DNA of 64,000 nt from Cohnella thailandensis (GTDB lineage: Bacteria; Bacillota; Bacilli; Paenibacillales; Paenibacillaceae). This document shows positions 16,835-25,845 of this stretch, one piece after another. A program made the position numbers and the translations under genes. Location: positions 310,001 to 374,000 of the forward strand of contig NZ_JACJVQ010000002.1 of NCBI RefSeq assembly GCF_014212135.1, read 5' to 3'. Each line of letters starts with the position of its first letter. Within the stretch, counting starts at the first letter, position 1. The notes below the pieces were generated by a model. The model ran no database searches. It worked only from the letters and a program-made list of their open reading frames with translations, and was not told the origin of the DNA.

Positions 16835-19497
16835 TTAACCGATGAAGCCGGCCTGCCGGAGGAACGCCGTCAGCGACACGGCCGCTTGCTCCCGGGTCAG
16901 CTCCTCGCCCGGAGACAGCCGGTTCGCGGTCTTCGGCTTAAGCAGGCCGGACACCAGAGCGGCGGACAGCGCCTCGCGCGCCCACGAATGCACGTCGTCC
17001 CCGTCCGAATTAGCAGACAAGCCCGCCTGCGTTGCGCCAATACTCATGCCGGCGATCCGGGCCGCGCCGGCCAGCAAGACGGCCGCTTCCTCACGCGTAA
17101 CGACATCCGCGGGCCTGAACTTGCCGTCGCCGGCGCCGCGTACTAGACCTACGCGCGCAGCGGCTTCGACGGCCGAAGCGTACCAGGCGCCCTCCCGCAC
17201 GTCCGCGAACGCTCCCGCAGGCTCGGCAGCCGGAAGTCCCAGCGAGCGAACGAGCAGCGCGACGAACTCGGCGCGGGACACGGGCGCTTCCGGCGCATAC
17301 AGCCTCTCCGTTCGGCCCTGAACGATCTGCTTCGCGGCGAGCGACTCGATGTCCGCCTTAGCCGAGCTTCCGTTCACATCGTCGAATGACTTCGAGCCGG
17401 ACGCGACGGCATATAGGCTGTTGCCCATGCGCTTCAGCACGGCCTTGACCACTTCCCCTTCGACCTCGAACACGGTCGGGACGAATACCAGCGCGCCTGT
17501 CGCCGGATCAAGCGCCACGCCCGTCGCGCGTGCAGCATCGACGGCGGACGGCAGGCGAATCGTACGGGTGACGTAAGCACCTCCGAAGTCCGTCACCTCC
17601 GCCTCGCGGCCGTCCGCTCGCGCCAGCACCTTGAAGTCGACGACGATGCCGACAAGCTTCAACCCTTGCCGGGCGGCTGCCGCTTCAAGCTGTGCATTGG
17701 ACAGCTCGACACGAACCTCAATGACCAGAGAGAGGTCGCCCGTCCGCGTATCCAGTTTCTTCGCCAACGCTGCCAGATCAATGGCGCCGAGCGGCAGCTC
17801 GTAAGACGCCTCCGTCGTCCTCACGTCGAGAACGCCGTCCGGCATCCACTCCTTCGCATAGGCGAGCGTCTCGGCGGACAAAACGACCGCATCGGCGTCC
17901 GCGCCCGCGGCGACCTGCAGGATGACGCGATGCTCCGCATCGGCCGCGCCAACCCCGGCATCGACGGCTGCCTTGAACGCGGCCAACGGGACCGTGCCGT
18001 CTTCGGCGACGCTTACTCGTCCGTCAGCGCCGGGAACGACGCCCGTCGATCCGCCGGACGACGTATCCGGTCCGGTGACGACGCCGGGCGAGGGCTCCTT
18101 GCCGTTCGTCACCTTGACGGACCCGAGCAACAGCCAACCGTCAGCGCCCTGTTCCTCGTTCGCGAAGCGGAAGCGAACGGCATTATCGTGCGCGGCGGAC
18201 AGCGGATTGACGACCCGCAGCAGCACCTCGTAGTCGCCGTTCGTCAGCGTCGGCGCGTCCTCGGCCTCGAGCAGCTTGTTGTTAACGATGCCCGCGTCCG
18301 GATCGTTCGGAAGCACTCCGGAGATCTTCCAGTCCGGGCTCAAGACGGTCTGAATGCCCGCGCCGTCGCGCACGGCCAGCTCTACCTTCCAATCGTAATA
18401 GAACGGAGCAACCCCGCGATTCTCGATCTCGACGCCAACCTTCACCTTGCCGGACGAGCCGTCCAGATAAGCGGCCGGCACGTAATATTCGTAACCGAGG
18501 CTGCGCGAGCCTTCCCGCGCCCGCTCGAGCGGCTGTCCGCTCATCGGCGTCTTGAAGACGGCATGGTCGATCAGCCACGAGGCGTGCGTGTACTTGAGCG
18601 ACTTATAGTAATCTTCTCCGTCGCTCGTCCCGGGCGGATCCCGATCCCACATCGCGATCTGGATCTCCGGCCGCATCTCGCCGCCCATCGGCCTCGTCTG
18701 CCAGAACGCCGTATCGTTCGCGTTGATCACGCGCCCCCAGAAGTGCCAGCTCTCCCCGCCTTCGCTGACGGGCAGAGTCTCGTAAGCGAAGGAGTCGTCG
18801 TGGTAGCCGATGTCGAACGCCTTGGTCTGCAGCTCGCCGCTCGAGATCGGATTGCGGACGACCAGCTTCGTCTCGTCGAACGCTTCGTCCATGTCCTCCA
18901 GCACCCGCTTCTGGTTCGCTTCCGACGGCATCCAGTTGTCCGCTCCTTCGGCGTGAGGATAGGTATGCCACTCTCCCCAGAACCCGATCAAACCTACCAT
19001 GATGAAGCCGATCCGCGGATCGCCGTCATAGCGCTCGCCGAACGCGGCGATGAAATCGTCCAGCGCCTTCACGAGACGCGGATCGTCGTAATCGGGCGAA
19101 ACGCTCGTCGCCTTCGCTCCGTTGTCGTAGTCCGCGTAGGAATGCGTCGCCAGACCCGCGTCAAGCAAGTATTGCGGAATGCCGGTCGGCCGGTTCGGAT
19201 AATCCAGATAAAACCGCAAGACGGACTGATGTCCTCTCGACGCGATGACGTCGAGATTGTCCTCCAGTTTCGTCCAGTCGAACCGGTTCTCTCCCGTCAT
19301 CACGTCGTTCAGCGGGATATAGAAGTATTCCATGCTGTACGGCATCTGGTCCAGCTCGGTGCGCCACGCTCCGTCGTTCGGATCCCCTCCGTCCAAGAAC
19401 GGCAGGAAGCCCTTAAGCGGATTGTCGATCGGCGCCTGCTCGTACTTCAGCTCGAAAGTCCCGTCCGCCGTCGCCCATGCCGGAGGCGCCCGCGCGC
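16835..19497 (-). CDS. C-terminal part of frameshifted DUF4832/SLH surface protein
   Basis: This frame has no start codon with a ribosome site and no signal peptide. It continues the gene that begins at 20840, after a one-base shift (equal to loss of two bases) at the (CG)4 tract 19491-19498. In order it encodes the DUF4874/DUF4832 region ([46 protein letters not shown]), then a spacer with a beta-rich domain, and finally three SLH repeats. The SLH signatures are [19 protein letters not shown], the block beginning [19 protein letters not shown], and the third ending at FIG. SLH domains bind pyruvylated wall polymers, so the intact product would sit on the cell surface. Either a real inactivating mutation, phase variation or a read error explains the break. 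Confidence 0.75.
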
Positions 19498-20840
19498 GAA
19501 TGAATCGCGTAGAGTCCGATATCGTCCACCGTGAATACGCTCGCGCCATAGTCGGCGGGACTGAAACCGAACTGGAAGCCGACCATCCCGCTCGTATCCG
19601 TAAGCGGCGCGCTGCAGGAGTCGCATTGCCACGCCGCCTGGGCGAACTCGCCGAACGGGAGGCGGACCGCGCCCGCAAACCCGTCGGGGACCTGCAGCAT
19701 TCCGCCCGAATAGGCGGTCTCCGTCCAGCCGCCCTGTCCGTCGGACAGCAGCGCGATACCGCTGCTCCGCAAGCTGTGCATGCCGTACGCGCCATCCGAC
19801 GTCAAGTCGATCGAGAGGCTGAGCGCCTTGGCGTCGCCGGATTCGTGACGGATCCAGAACGTCACGCCGTCGTAGTCCGACCAGTCGCGGCTGCCCTCCG
19901 GGATGCTTCGGGACACGTTCGCCCAGCCCGCGCCGGCCTTGACCGTCTCGATTTTCATGCCCGCAGTGCCGCCTCTGCCGCCCTCCGGATCCACCGAACG
20001 CCTCACGTAGTCGCTTTGCTGCTCCGCGTCCGGCACATCCTGCCAACGGTTCCAGGTCGAGATCAGCGCCGCGTCGTCCGCGTAGCCGCCGAAGTCGTCC
20101 AGCGTCCGTTCGGCGCGGTACAATCCGATGTCGTCTACGGTGAATGCGCTTTCATTATCGTCTGCGGGATTGAACCCGAACTGGATGCCGACCATCTCGC
20201 TCGTATCCGCAAGCGGCGCGCTGCAGGAGTCGCACTGCCACGCCGCCTGGGCGAACTCGCCGAATGGGATGCGGACCGCGCCCGTAAACCCGTCGGGGAT
20301 AGATAGCACGTTGCCCGAATAGGCCGTCTCCGTCCAGCCGCCCTGTCCGTCGGACAGCAGCGCCGTTCCGCCGCTCTTCAGGCTGTACATGCCATAAGCG
20401 CCGGCCGACGTCAGATCGACCGCGAGGCCGAGCGGATCGGCGCTGCCGGAATCGTGGCGAATCCAGAAGGTCACGCCGTCATAGCCCGACCAATCGCGGC
20501 TGTCCTCCGGAATGCTTCGGGACAAGTTCGCCCAGCCCGCGCCGTCCATGACCGTATCGATCTTCATGCCCGCGCTTCCGCCGCTGCCGCCGCGCGCGTC
20601 CAGCGTCCGCGTCACGTAATCGGTCTGCTGCTGAGCGTCCGGCACGTCCTGCCATCGCGCCCACGCTGCCTGCATGGCGGCATCGTCCGCATAGCCGTCG
20701 AAGCTGTCGATGACCGCGGAGACGGTCTCTCCCGTCTCCGCGTACGCGCGGTCCGGCTGGCTAACCACCGGAGCCGCGGACAGCGCAAGCGCAGCCGATA
20801 GCAGCGCCGCCGTCCACCTCTTTCCTTTTTTCCTCACCAT
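19413..20840 (-). CDS. N-terminal part of frameshifted surface protein: signal peptide plus two CBM-like modules
   Basis: ATG 20840 with GGAGGG upstream starts a 475-codon frame. It has a signal peptide (MVRKKGKRW, then a hydrophobic stretch to AYA near residue 34). Two tandem modules of about 203 residues follow, at 45-243 and 248-446. Each has FxGYADDAA, DGVTFWIRH, GGWTETAYSG and WQCDSCSAPL, and ends FTVDDIGLY. They look like beta-sandwich carbohydrate-binding modules of the CIA30/CBM type with a conserved CxxC. About 25 unrelated residues follow module 2 before a stop. The original protein clearly continued into the adjacent frame (DUF4832 and SLH), giving about 1330 residues. It lies 50 nt after the permease gene on the same strand. 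Confidence 0.8.
   Translation of the reverse strand: MVRKKGKRWTAALLSAALALSAAPVVSQPDRAYAETGETVSAVIDSFDGYADDAAMQAAWARWQDVPDAQQQTDYVTRTLDARGGSGGSAGMKIDTVMDGAGWANLSRSIPEDSRDWSGYDGVTFWIRHDSGSADPLGLAVDLTSAGAYGMYSLKSGGTALLSDGQGGWTETAYSGNVLSIPDGFTGAVRIPFGEFAQAAWQCDSCSAPLADTSEMVGIQFGFNPADDNESAFTVDDIGLYRAERTLDDFGGYADDAALISTWNRWQDVPDAEQQSDYVRRSVDPEGGRGGTAGMKIETVKAGAGWANVSRSIPEGSRDWSDYDGVTFWIRHESGDAKALSLSIDLTSDGAYGMHSLRSSGIALLSDGQGGWTETAYSGGMLQVPDGFAGAVRLPFGEFAQAAWQCDSCSAPLTDTSGMVGFQFGFSPADYGASVFTVDDIGLYAIHSRAGASGMGDGGRDFRAEVRAGADRQSA
19503..20708 (-). repeat. Direct repeat of a 609-nt module
   Basis: Two copies (about 20112-20708 and 19503-20099) encode the paired binding modules. DNA identity is high over long stretches, for example around 19610-19690 and 20215-20300, so the duplication is fairly recent and a recombination risk. 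Confidence 0.75.
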
Positions 20841-20890
20841 AGATCCCTCCGTCTCCTGATTCGCGATTCGCGTCTACGAGCGCCGTCCGA

Positions 20891-21727
20891 TCAGCCCTTG
20901 CTGGCGCTGAAGGCGACGCCCTCGATAAACCGCCGTTGGAAAATAAAGAACAGAACGAGCATCGGAACGACGGCCATGAACGCGCCGGCCATCAATACCG
21001 GATAATCGGTGCCGAACATGGACACGAGCGTCGCGAGTCCCGCCGACAGCGTCAGCTTCTCGGGCGAGCTGTTGATGATGAGAGGCCATTGCAGCTCGTT
21101 CCACGACCAGAGCAGTTGGATGATGACGACCGCGACGAGCGCCGAGCTCACGAGCGGCAGCATGATATGGCGGAAAATCTGGAACGGATTGCACCCGTCC
21201 AGCACGGCCGCCTCCTCCAGCTCCTTGGAGATGCCGAGGAAAAACTGCCGCAGCAAGAAGGTGGCGAACGGGCTCACGAGCGAGGCGATCCAGAGCGCGG
21301 TCACCGTATTGACGAGTCCGAGATTGCTCATCATCAGGTATTGCGGAGTGTAGAACACCGGGTTAGGAACCATCATGACCGAGATGATCAGGAAGAAGCA
21401 CAGTCCGCTCCCCGGAAATCGGATGCGAGCGAACGCGAAGGCGGCCATCGCGCTGAAAATGACGGGGAACACCGTCTTCATGAACGCCGCCATGAGCGTG
21501 TTCGCGTAGTAGTGCAGGAAGGAAGACTGCTTGATCGCGTCCGCGTAAGCCCGGAAGCTCGGCTCGGCGGGGAATATTTTAATCGGAATCTGGGTCGCCT
21601 CCGTCGTCGTCTTGAAGGACGTGAGGATCATCCAGATGAACGGGAGAACCATGATGACGGCTCCCGCGATGAGAATCAAGTGAATGATAAAGTTGCTTCT
21701 TTGCTTTGCAGAGGCAGCGCCGCCCAT
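20891..21727 (-). CDS. Carbohydrate ABC transporter permease, MalG-type
   Basis: A 278-residue inner-membrane permease with six segments. The EAA loop that docks the ATPase reads ELEEAAVLDGCNPFQIFRHI, followed by MLPL. The start has GAGGAGG upstream. It follows the MalF-type partner by 13 nt. Together with the upstream binding protein this is a CUT1-type sugar importer. No ATPase gene is present in the window, which is normal in Paenibacillus and Bacillus, where a shared MsmX-like ATPase serves many such importers (established knowledge). The substrate is probably oligosaccharide released by the neighbouring surface enzymes (inference). Confidence 0.93.
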   Translation of the reverse strand: MGGAASAKQRSNFIIHLILIAGAVIMVLPFIWMILTSFKTTTEATQIPIKIFPAEPSFRAYADAIKQSSFLHYYANTLMAAFMKTVFPVIFSAMAAFAFARIRFPGSGLCFFLIISVMMVPNPVFYTPQYLMMSNLGLVNTVTALWIASLVSPFATFLLRQFFLGISKELEEAAVLDGCNPFQIFRHIMLPLVSSALVAVVIIQLLWSWNELQWPLIINSSPEKLTLSAGLATLVSMFGTDYPVLMAGAFMAVVPMLVLFFIFQRRFIEGVAFSASKG

Positions 21728-21740
21728 TTTCGTAACCTCC

Positions 21741-22619
21741 TCAGTCGTAAACCACCCATTTTTTTTGCATCAGGAACTGGAAGCCCGTCAGGATCAGGTT
21801 GATGAGCAGCAGAACGTTGACGATCGCCGCGCCATAGTTCTGATCGTAGTAGATAAACGAATTCTGGTAATAGGCGTATACGAGAGAGCGCACGGAGGGC
21901 AGCGCGACGTTCGTCTTGCCGATGATCAGGTAGATGCTGTCGAAAATTTGCGTGGCGCCGATGACCAGCACGATGGAAGTAAAAAACAGCGTCGGAGTGA
22001 GCAGCGGCAGCGTGATCGAGCGGAACTTGCGGAAGCCGACGGCGCCGTCGAGCTCGGCCGCCTCGTACAGCGGACGCGGAATCCCTTGGAGTCCGGCGAG
22101 AATCAGCAGCATGTTGAAGCCGATCGCCCCCCATACGCCGACCGCGACGAGGGCGTACATGGCGAATCGCTTGTCCGAGATCCACGCGACATGGGTGCCG
22201 AGCACGGAATTCAGCAGCCCGTAATCCTGCGCGAAGATAATGACCCACACCATGGCGGCTGCTGCCGCCATCGTGACCTGCGGCAGAAAGTAGATGACCC
22301 GGTAGACGGACCGGCCCTTGATCTTCGCGTTCAGAAGGACCGCGAAAAACGTGGAAAGCACGATCGTCGTCGGCACGAACAGCACGACGTACAGCATCGT
22401 ATTGCGAAGGTTTTGCCAGAACTCCGCGTCCTTGAACAATCTCTCGTAGTTGGCCCAGCCGACCCAATGATTGACGAGACCGAAGTTTTCGGATTTCAGG
22501 AAGCCTAGGTAGATCGAGTAAACGGCCGGATAGAACCAGAACACCAACGTCCCGATCAAGGTCGGGGCGATCATCATATAGGCCCATGCGTATCTGCTTT
22601 TCGAATTCATTGCTTTCAC
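21741..22619 (-). CDS. Carbohydrate ABC transporter permease, MalF-type
   Basis: A 292-residue permease with six membrane segments, beginning SRYAWAYMMIAPTLIGTLVF. The EAA loop reads LYEAAELDGAVGFRKFRSIT, followed by LPLL. It is the partner of the MalG-type gene 13 nt downstream. GAGGTG lies ahead of the ATG. A stable hairpin at 22632-22661 lies between it and the upstream binding-protein gene, a layout that usually lets the binding protein be made in excess over the permeases. Expected location is the plasma membrane. Confidence 0.93.
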   Translation of the reverse strand: MKAMNSKSRYAWAYMMIAPTLIGTLVFWFYPAVYSIYLGFLKSENFGLVNHWVGWANYERLFKDAEFWQNLRNTMLYVVLFVPTTIVLSTFFAVLLNAKIKGRSVYRVIYFLPQVTMAAAAAMVWVIIFAQDYGLLNSVLGTHVAWISDKRFAMYALVAVGVWGAIGFNMLLILAGLQGIPRPLYEAAELDGAVGFRKFRSITLPLLTPTLFFTSIVLVIGATQIFDSIYLIIGKTNVALPSVRSLVYAYYQNSFIYYDQNYGAAIVNVLLLINLILTGFQFLMQKKWVVYD

Positions 22620-22631
22620 CTCATAATTGCC

Positions 22632-22661
22632 GAAGGCGACCCGGCTAACGGGATCGCCTTC
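22632..22661 (-). repeat. Intergenic hairpin after the binding-protein gene
   Basis: GAAGGCGA pairs with TCGCCTTC (22632-22639 and 22654-22661), with an inner CCCG/CGGG. There is no T tract. It lies between the binding-protein and permease genes and probably tunes their relative expression by mRNA stabilisation or partial termination. Confidence 0.6.
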
Positions 22662-22686
22662 AACGATTTGGCTTCGAGGGCGGCGC

Positions 22687-24021
22687 TTACTTCGCGTCCG
22701 CGATCGCCTGATTCATCATCTCCGCCACTTTCTTGGCGCCTTCCTCGACCGAGATCGCGCCGCCCCATGCCTGGGACATGATCTCGCTCTCCTTCGCGAA
22801 CCAGACCGGATACGACTTCGAGCCGCTCGGGTACGGCGTCGCGTCCGCCGCTTGGTCGATGAACACCTGCAGGTTCAGCTCCGGCTTGGACTTCACCCAA
22901 GCGTCCTGCGTGCCGTTGAACGCCGGAATCGCCGCGCCCATCTGAGCGGTGATATCGGCCGCCTCCTTCGATCCGAGGAACTTCAGGAACTGCCACGACT
23001 CTTCCTTGTGCTTGCCCTTGGCGGACATCACGTTGCCGAGGCCGTTGATGATGTTGCCGCGCTTAACCTTGCCCTTCGGCAGCGGAGCCCAGTCGTACTT
23101 GCCTTGAATGATCTCGCTGCTGGCCAGGTTGCCGTTGTCCCACGAGCCGTCGAAGATCATCGCGAGCTTGCCCGACTTGAACATCTCGACCGCGTCCGTG
23201 TCCGTCATCTGCTGGTGAGTCGGAGAAGCCTTGTCGAGAATCATCTGGTAGCGGGCCTGGAGCGCCTCGATCGTAGCCGGCTCATCGTAGCCGGACTTGG
23301 TCATGTCGTCGCTGATGATGTGGCCGCCGTTCGCCAGGATATCGTTCCAATAACCGGCTTGGGTATCCAGCTTGGCGCCGAAGCCGTAGATGCCCTTATC
23401 CGGCTGGCTGAGCTGCTTCGCGACTTCGGCCAGCTTGGCGTAATCCCACGTGTCGTCCGGATACGGAATGCCCGCCTGATCGAACAGCTCCTTGTTGTAG
23501 GCCAGGCCGATCGTGTCGAAGTCCTTCGGAATGCCGTAGTTCTGGCCGTCGAGCGTGTAGATCGAGCCTAGGTTGGCGGCGTAGTTGTTCAGATCGATCT
23601 CGCCCGCCTGCACCTTGTCCGTGATCGGCTCGAGGAACTGGCCGCTCGCGTACTTGATGAACTGGCCGCCGTGCATCCAGAAGACGTCGGGCAGCGTGCC
23701 TGCCGGCGCGGCCGCGGACATCTTGGTCCAGTAGTCGCCCCAAGGAATGACGTCGACCTTCACCTTGATGTTCGGGTTCTGCTTGGTGAAAGCATCGGCG
23801 ATCGCCTCCATGGCCGGCTGCTGGTTCTTGTCCCAGATCGTGTAGGAGATCGTCACGCTCTTCTGGCTATCGCCCCCTGCCGCCTTGCTGGCCTCCGGGC
23901 TTGAAGCGCCGCCGTTCGCGTCGTTCCCGTCGTTCGAATTGCCGCCGCAGCCGGTCAGAGCCAGCGAAGCGGCGAGCAGCGCTCCGACTGCCGTTGTCGC
24001 CGATTTTTTTCTCATGATCAT
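22687..24021 (-). CDS. Extracellular sugar-binding lipoprotein (ABC importer)
   Basis: A 444-residue family 1 solute-binding protein. It has a lipoprotein signal: MIMRKKS, hydrophobic stretch, lipobox LTGC (Cys near residue 25), then a low-complexity GNSNDGNDANGG spacer. The mature part has the usual YTIWDKNQQPAMEAIADAF start and the IMSQAWGGAISVEEGAKK tail of sugar-binding proteins. The lipid anchor places it on the outer face of the membrane, where it delivers sugar to the MalF/MalG pair encoded next. GAGGGGG lies 8 nt before the ATG. It is the first gene of the left-arm operon and is transcribed away from the GH31 operon across a shared control region. Confidence 0.94.
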   Translation of the reverse strand: MIMRKKSATTAVGALLAASLALTGCGGNSNDGNDANGGASSPEASKAAGGDSQKSVTISYTIWDKNQQPAMEAIADAFTKQNPNIKVKVDVIPWGDYWTKMSAAAPAGTLPDVFWMHGGQFIKYASGQFLEPITDKVQAGEIDLNNYAANLGSIYTLDGQNYGIPKDFDTIGLAYNKELFDQAGIPYPDDTWDYAKLAEVAKQLSQPDKGIYGFGAKLDTQAGYWNDILANGGHIISDDMTKSGYDEPATIEALQARYQMILDKASPTHQQMTDTDAVEMFKSGKLAMIFDGSWDNGNLASSEIIQGKYDWAPLPKGKVKRGNIINGLGNVMSAKGKHKEESWQFLKFLGSKEAADITAQMGAAIPAFNGTQDAWVKSKPELNLQVFIDQAADATPYPSGSKSYPVWFAKESEIMSQAWGGAISVEEGAKKVAEMMNQAIADAK

Positions 24022-24155
24022 CGTAAAATCCCCCTCGACTATTCTTGTAAATGAAGACGATGACGAAGCGTTCCGCCCGTTGGCCGGGGCGGCTGTAGCA
24101 CGGAAAAACTGCGCGATTTCTCCGCCGTGGGTCGTCGTGAGCTCTTGACGCTCTC

Positions 24156-24184
24156 ATCATAAATCACGCCGTTCGCGGGTTGAA
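24156..24184 (-). promoter_or_regulatory. Probable promoter of the binding-protein operon
   Basis: On the minus strand TATGAT is preceded, 17 nt upstream, by a poor -35 box, TTCAAC. The weak -35 and the adjacent direct repeat suggest activator dependence. Confidence 0.4.
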
Positions 24185-24194
24185 ATGCCCCAAA

Positions 24195-24222
24195 TTTAAG
24201 ATTGAAACCCCATTCTTAAGAT
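24195..24222. promoter_or_regulatory. Direct repeat TTAAGAT, 20 nt apart, in the divergent control region
   Basis: TTAAGAT occurs at 24196-24202 and 24216-24222, about two helical turns apart and directly upstream of the weak -35 box of the left-arm operon. This is the spacing expected for an AraC-type activator. The response regulator at 27233-28870 is the obvious candidate (inference). Confidence 0.4.
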
Positions 24223-24292
24223 CCTCTTTCCAGGCGCCGGCGTTGTCTTCATAATGAGAACCGGATCAAGATACGAAAAGGAGAATTCAGCC

Positions 24293-25831
24293 ATGACCGA
24301 CATGTCCATCGCCCGGCTGCCCGGCGAATATTGGTGGGGAGGCGCGATCAACGAAGGCAGCGCCATGCCGTTCGGCCAGAGAGCGCATTCGAGAGATCTG
24401 CGCGTGACGGACGACAACCAGGCATCCCCGCTTCTGCTATCCAACCAAGGAAGATATATCTGGAGCGAAGAACCGTTCGCCTTCCGCGCGGACGAGGAAG
24501 GGCTGTCCGTCTCGGACCGAGCCGGCGAAGTCGTCCTCGAGGAAGGACACGGCTCGCTGCGGGGCGCGTACCTTCATGCCAGCCGGGAACATTTTCCGCC
24601 GTCCGGCCTAATCCCCGACCCGCTCGCCTTCACGGCGCCGCAATACTGCACCTGGGTCGAGATGTTCTACGAGCCTACGCAGGACAAGATCGTCCGCTAC
24701 GCCGAATCGATTCTCGCGAACGGGCTGCCGCCGGGCATTCTGATCATCGACGACAATTGGATGAAGGACTACGGGATGTGGGACTTCGACAAGCACCGGT
24801 TCCCCGATCCCCGGGCGATGATCGAGACGCTGCACGGCATGGGCTTCAAGGTGATGCTGTGGATGTGTCCCTACGCGAGCGCGGACAGCACGGTCTTCAA
24901 GGAGCTGCGCGGGGGCGATCTGCTCATGAAAGGCGAGGACGGCTCGCCGGTGCTCCGCCAGTGGTGGAACGGCTACAGCGCCGTCGTGGACTATACGAAG
25001 GAAGAAGGCGCGGCGTGGTTCCGGCGGCAGATGGACCGGCTGATGGCGGACTACGGCGTCGACGGCTTCAAGCTCGATGCCGGCGAGCCGATCCTGCCGG
25101 GCGCGCCGGACACGACGCGGCCCGTAGCCTGGTCGCGCCCGTTGAAGCTGCTCGAGGACTGCGAGGCCTACGCTTCCCTCGGTCTCGGCTATCCGCTCGT
25201 CGAGCTGCGCATGTGCTGGAAGCTCGGCGGGCAAGCGCTCATCCAGCGCCAGCGGGACAAGACGCATACCTGGGACGCAGGGGGGCTCGGCGGCCTGATT
25301 CCGAACGCCATCGCGCAAGGACTGCTCGGGTACGCGTTCAACTGCCCGGACATGATCGGCGGCGGCATGGACGGCGACATCAACTCCCCGGACTTCCGCT
25401 TCGACAGCGAGCTGTTCGTCCGGTTCGCCCAGTGCGCCGCGCTGTTCCCGGTCATGCAGTTCTCCATGGCCCCGTGGCGCGTACTGAGCGGCGACGAACT
25501 GGCCTGGTGCCTGGACGCCGTGAGGCTGCGCGCCGAGCTCGGCCCCGAGCTGCTGGAGCTCGCTCGCCAAGCGGCGACCGATGGCCTGCCGATGCTGCGC
25601 AGCCTGGAGTTCGAATATCCCGGCCAAGGCTACTCGCTCGTGCAGGACCAGTTCCTGCTCGGCTCGAACCTGCTCGTCGCGCCGGTCGTCGCCAAGGGGC
25701 AGACGGCTAGACTCGTTCATTTCCCCGAGGGAAGATGGCGGGGCGACGACGGAAGCGTCGTCGAAGGGCCTGTCGCGCTTGACGTTCAGGCCCCCCTCTC
25801 GCGTCTTCCGTGGTATCGCAAAATCGAATAG
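24293..25831 (+). CDS. Glycoside hydrolase family 31 enzyme
   Basis: A 512-residue cytoplasmic enzyme (no signal peptide). The start is ATG 24293, with AAAGGAG upstream; the frame is open 13 codons further but without a site. It has the GH31 barrel: GILIIDDNWMKDYGMWDF, then HGMGFKVMLWMCPY and the nucleophile region DYGVDGFKLDAGEP (Asp near residue 264). CPDMIGGG follows near residue 360. The N-terminal beta domain is short compared with full alpha-glucosidases (about 700). GH31 members act on alpha-glucosides, alpha-xylosides, sulfoquinovosides or alpha-galactosides; I cannot choose among them. First gene of the right-arm operon, 14 nt before the oxidoreductase gene. Confidence 0.9.
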   Translation: MTDMSIARLPGEYWWGGAINEGSAMPFGQRAHSRDLRVTDDNQASPLLLSNQGRYIWSEEPFAFRADEEGLSVSDRAGEVVLEEGHGSLRGAYLHASREHFPPSGLIPDPLAFTAPQYCTWVEMFYEPTQDKIVRYAESILANGLPPGILIIDDNWMKDYGMWDFDKHRFPDPRAMIETLHGMGFKVMLWMCPYASADSTVFKELRGGDLLMKGEDGSPVLRQWWNGYSAVVDYTKEEGAAWFRRQMDRLMADYGVDGFKLDAGEPILPGAPDTTRPVAWSRPLKLLEDCEAYASLGLGYPLVELRMCWKLGGQALIQRQRDKTHTWDAGGLGGLIPNAIAQGLLGYAFNCPDMIGGGMDGDINSPDFRFDSELFVRFAQCAALFPVMQFSMAPWRVLSGDELAWCLDAVRLRAELGPELLELARQAATDGLPMLRSLEFEYPGQGYSLVQDQFLLGSNLLVAPVVAKGQTARLVHFPEGRWRGDDGSVVEGPVALDVQAPLSRLPWYRKIE

Positions 25832-25845
25832 AAGGAGCTCGGACC

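Noticed and set aside
17666..19534. 622-codon open frame on the plus strand
   Set aside because: Antisense shadow of the DUF4832/SLH gene. High GC leaves the opposite frame free of stops; composition is Arg/Asp/Val-rich, with no ribosome site and no domain.
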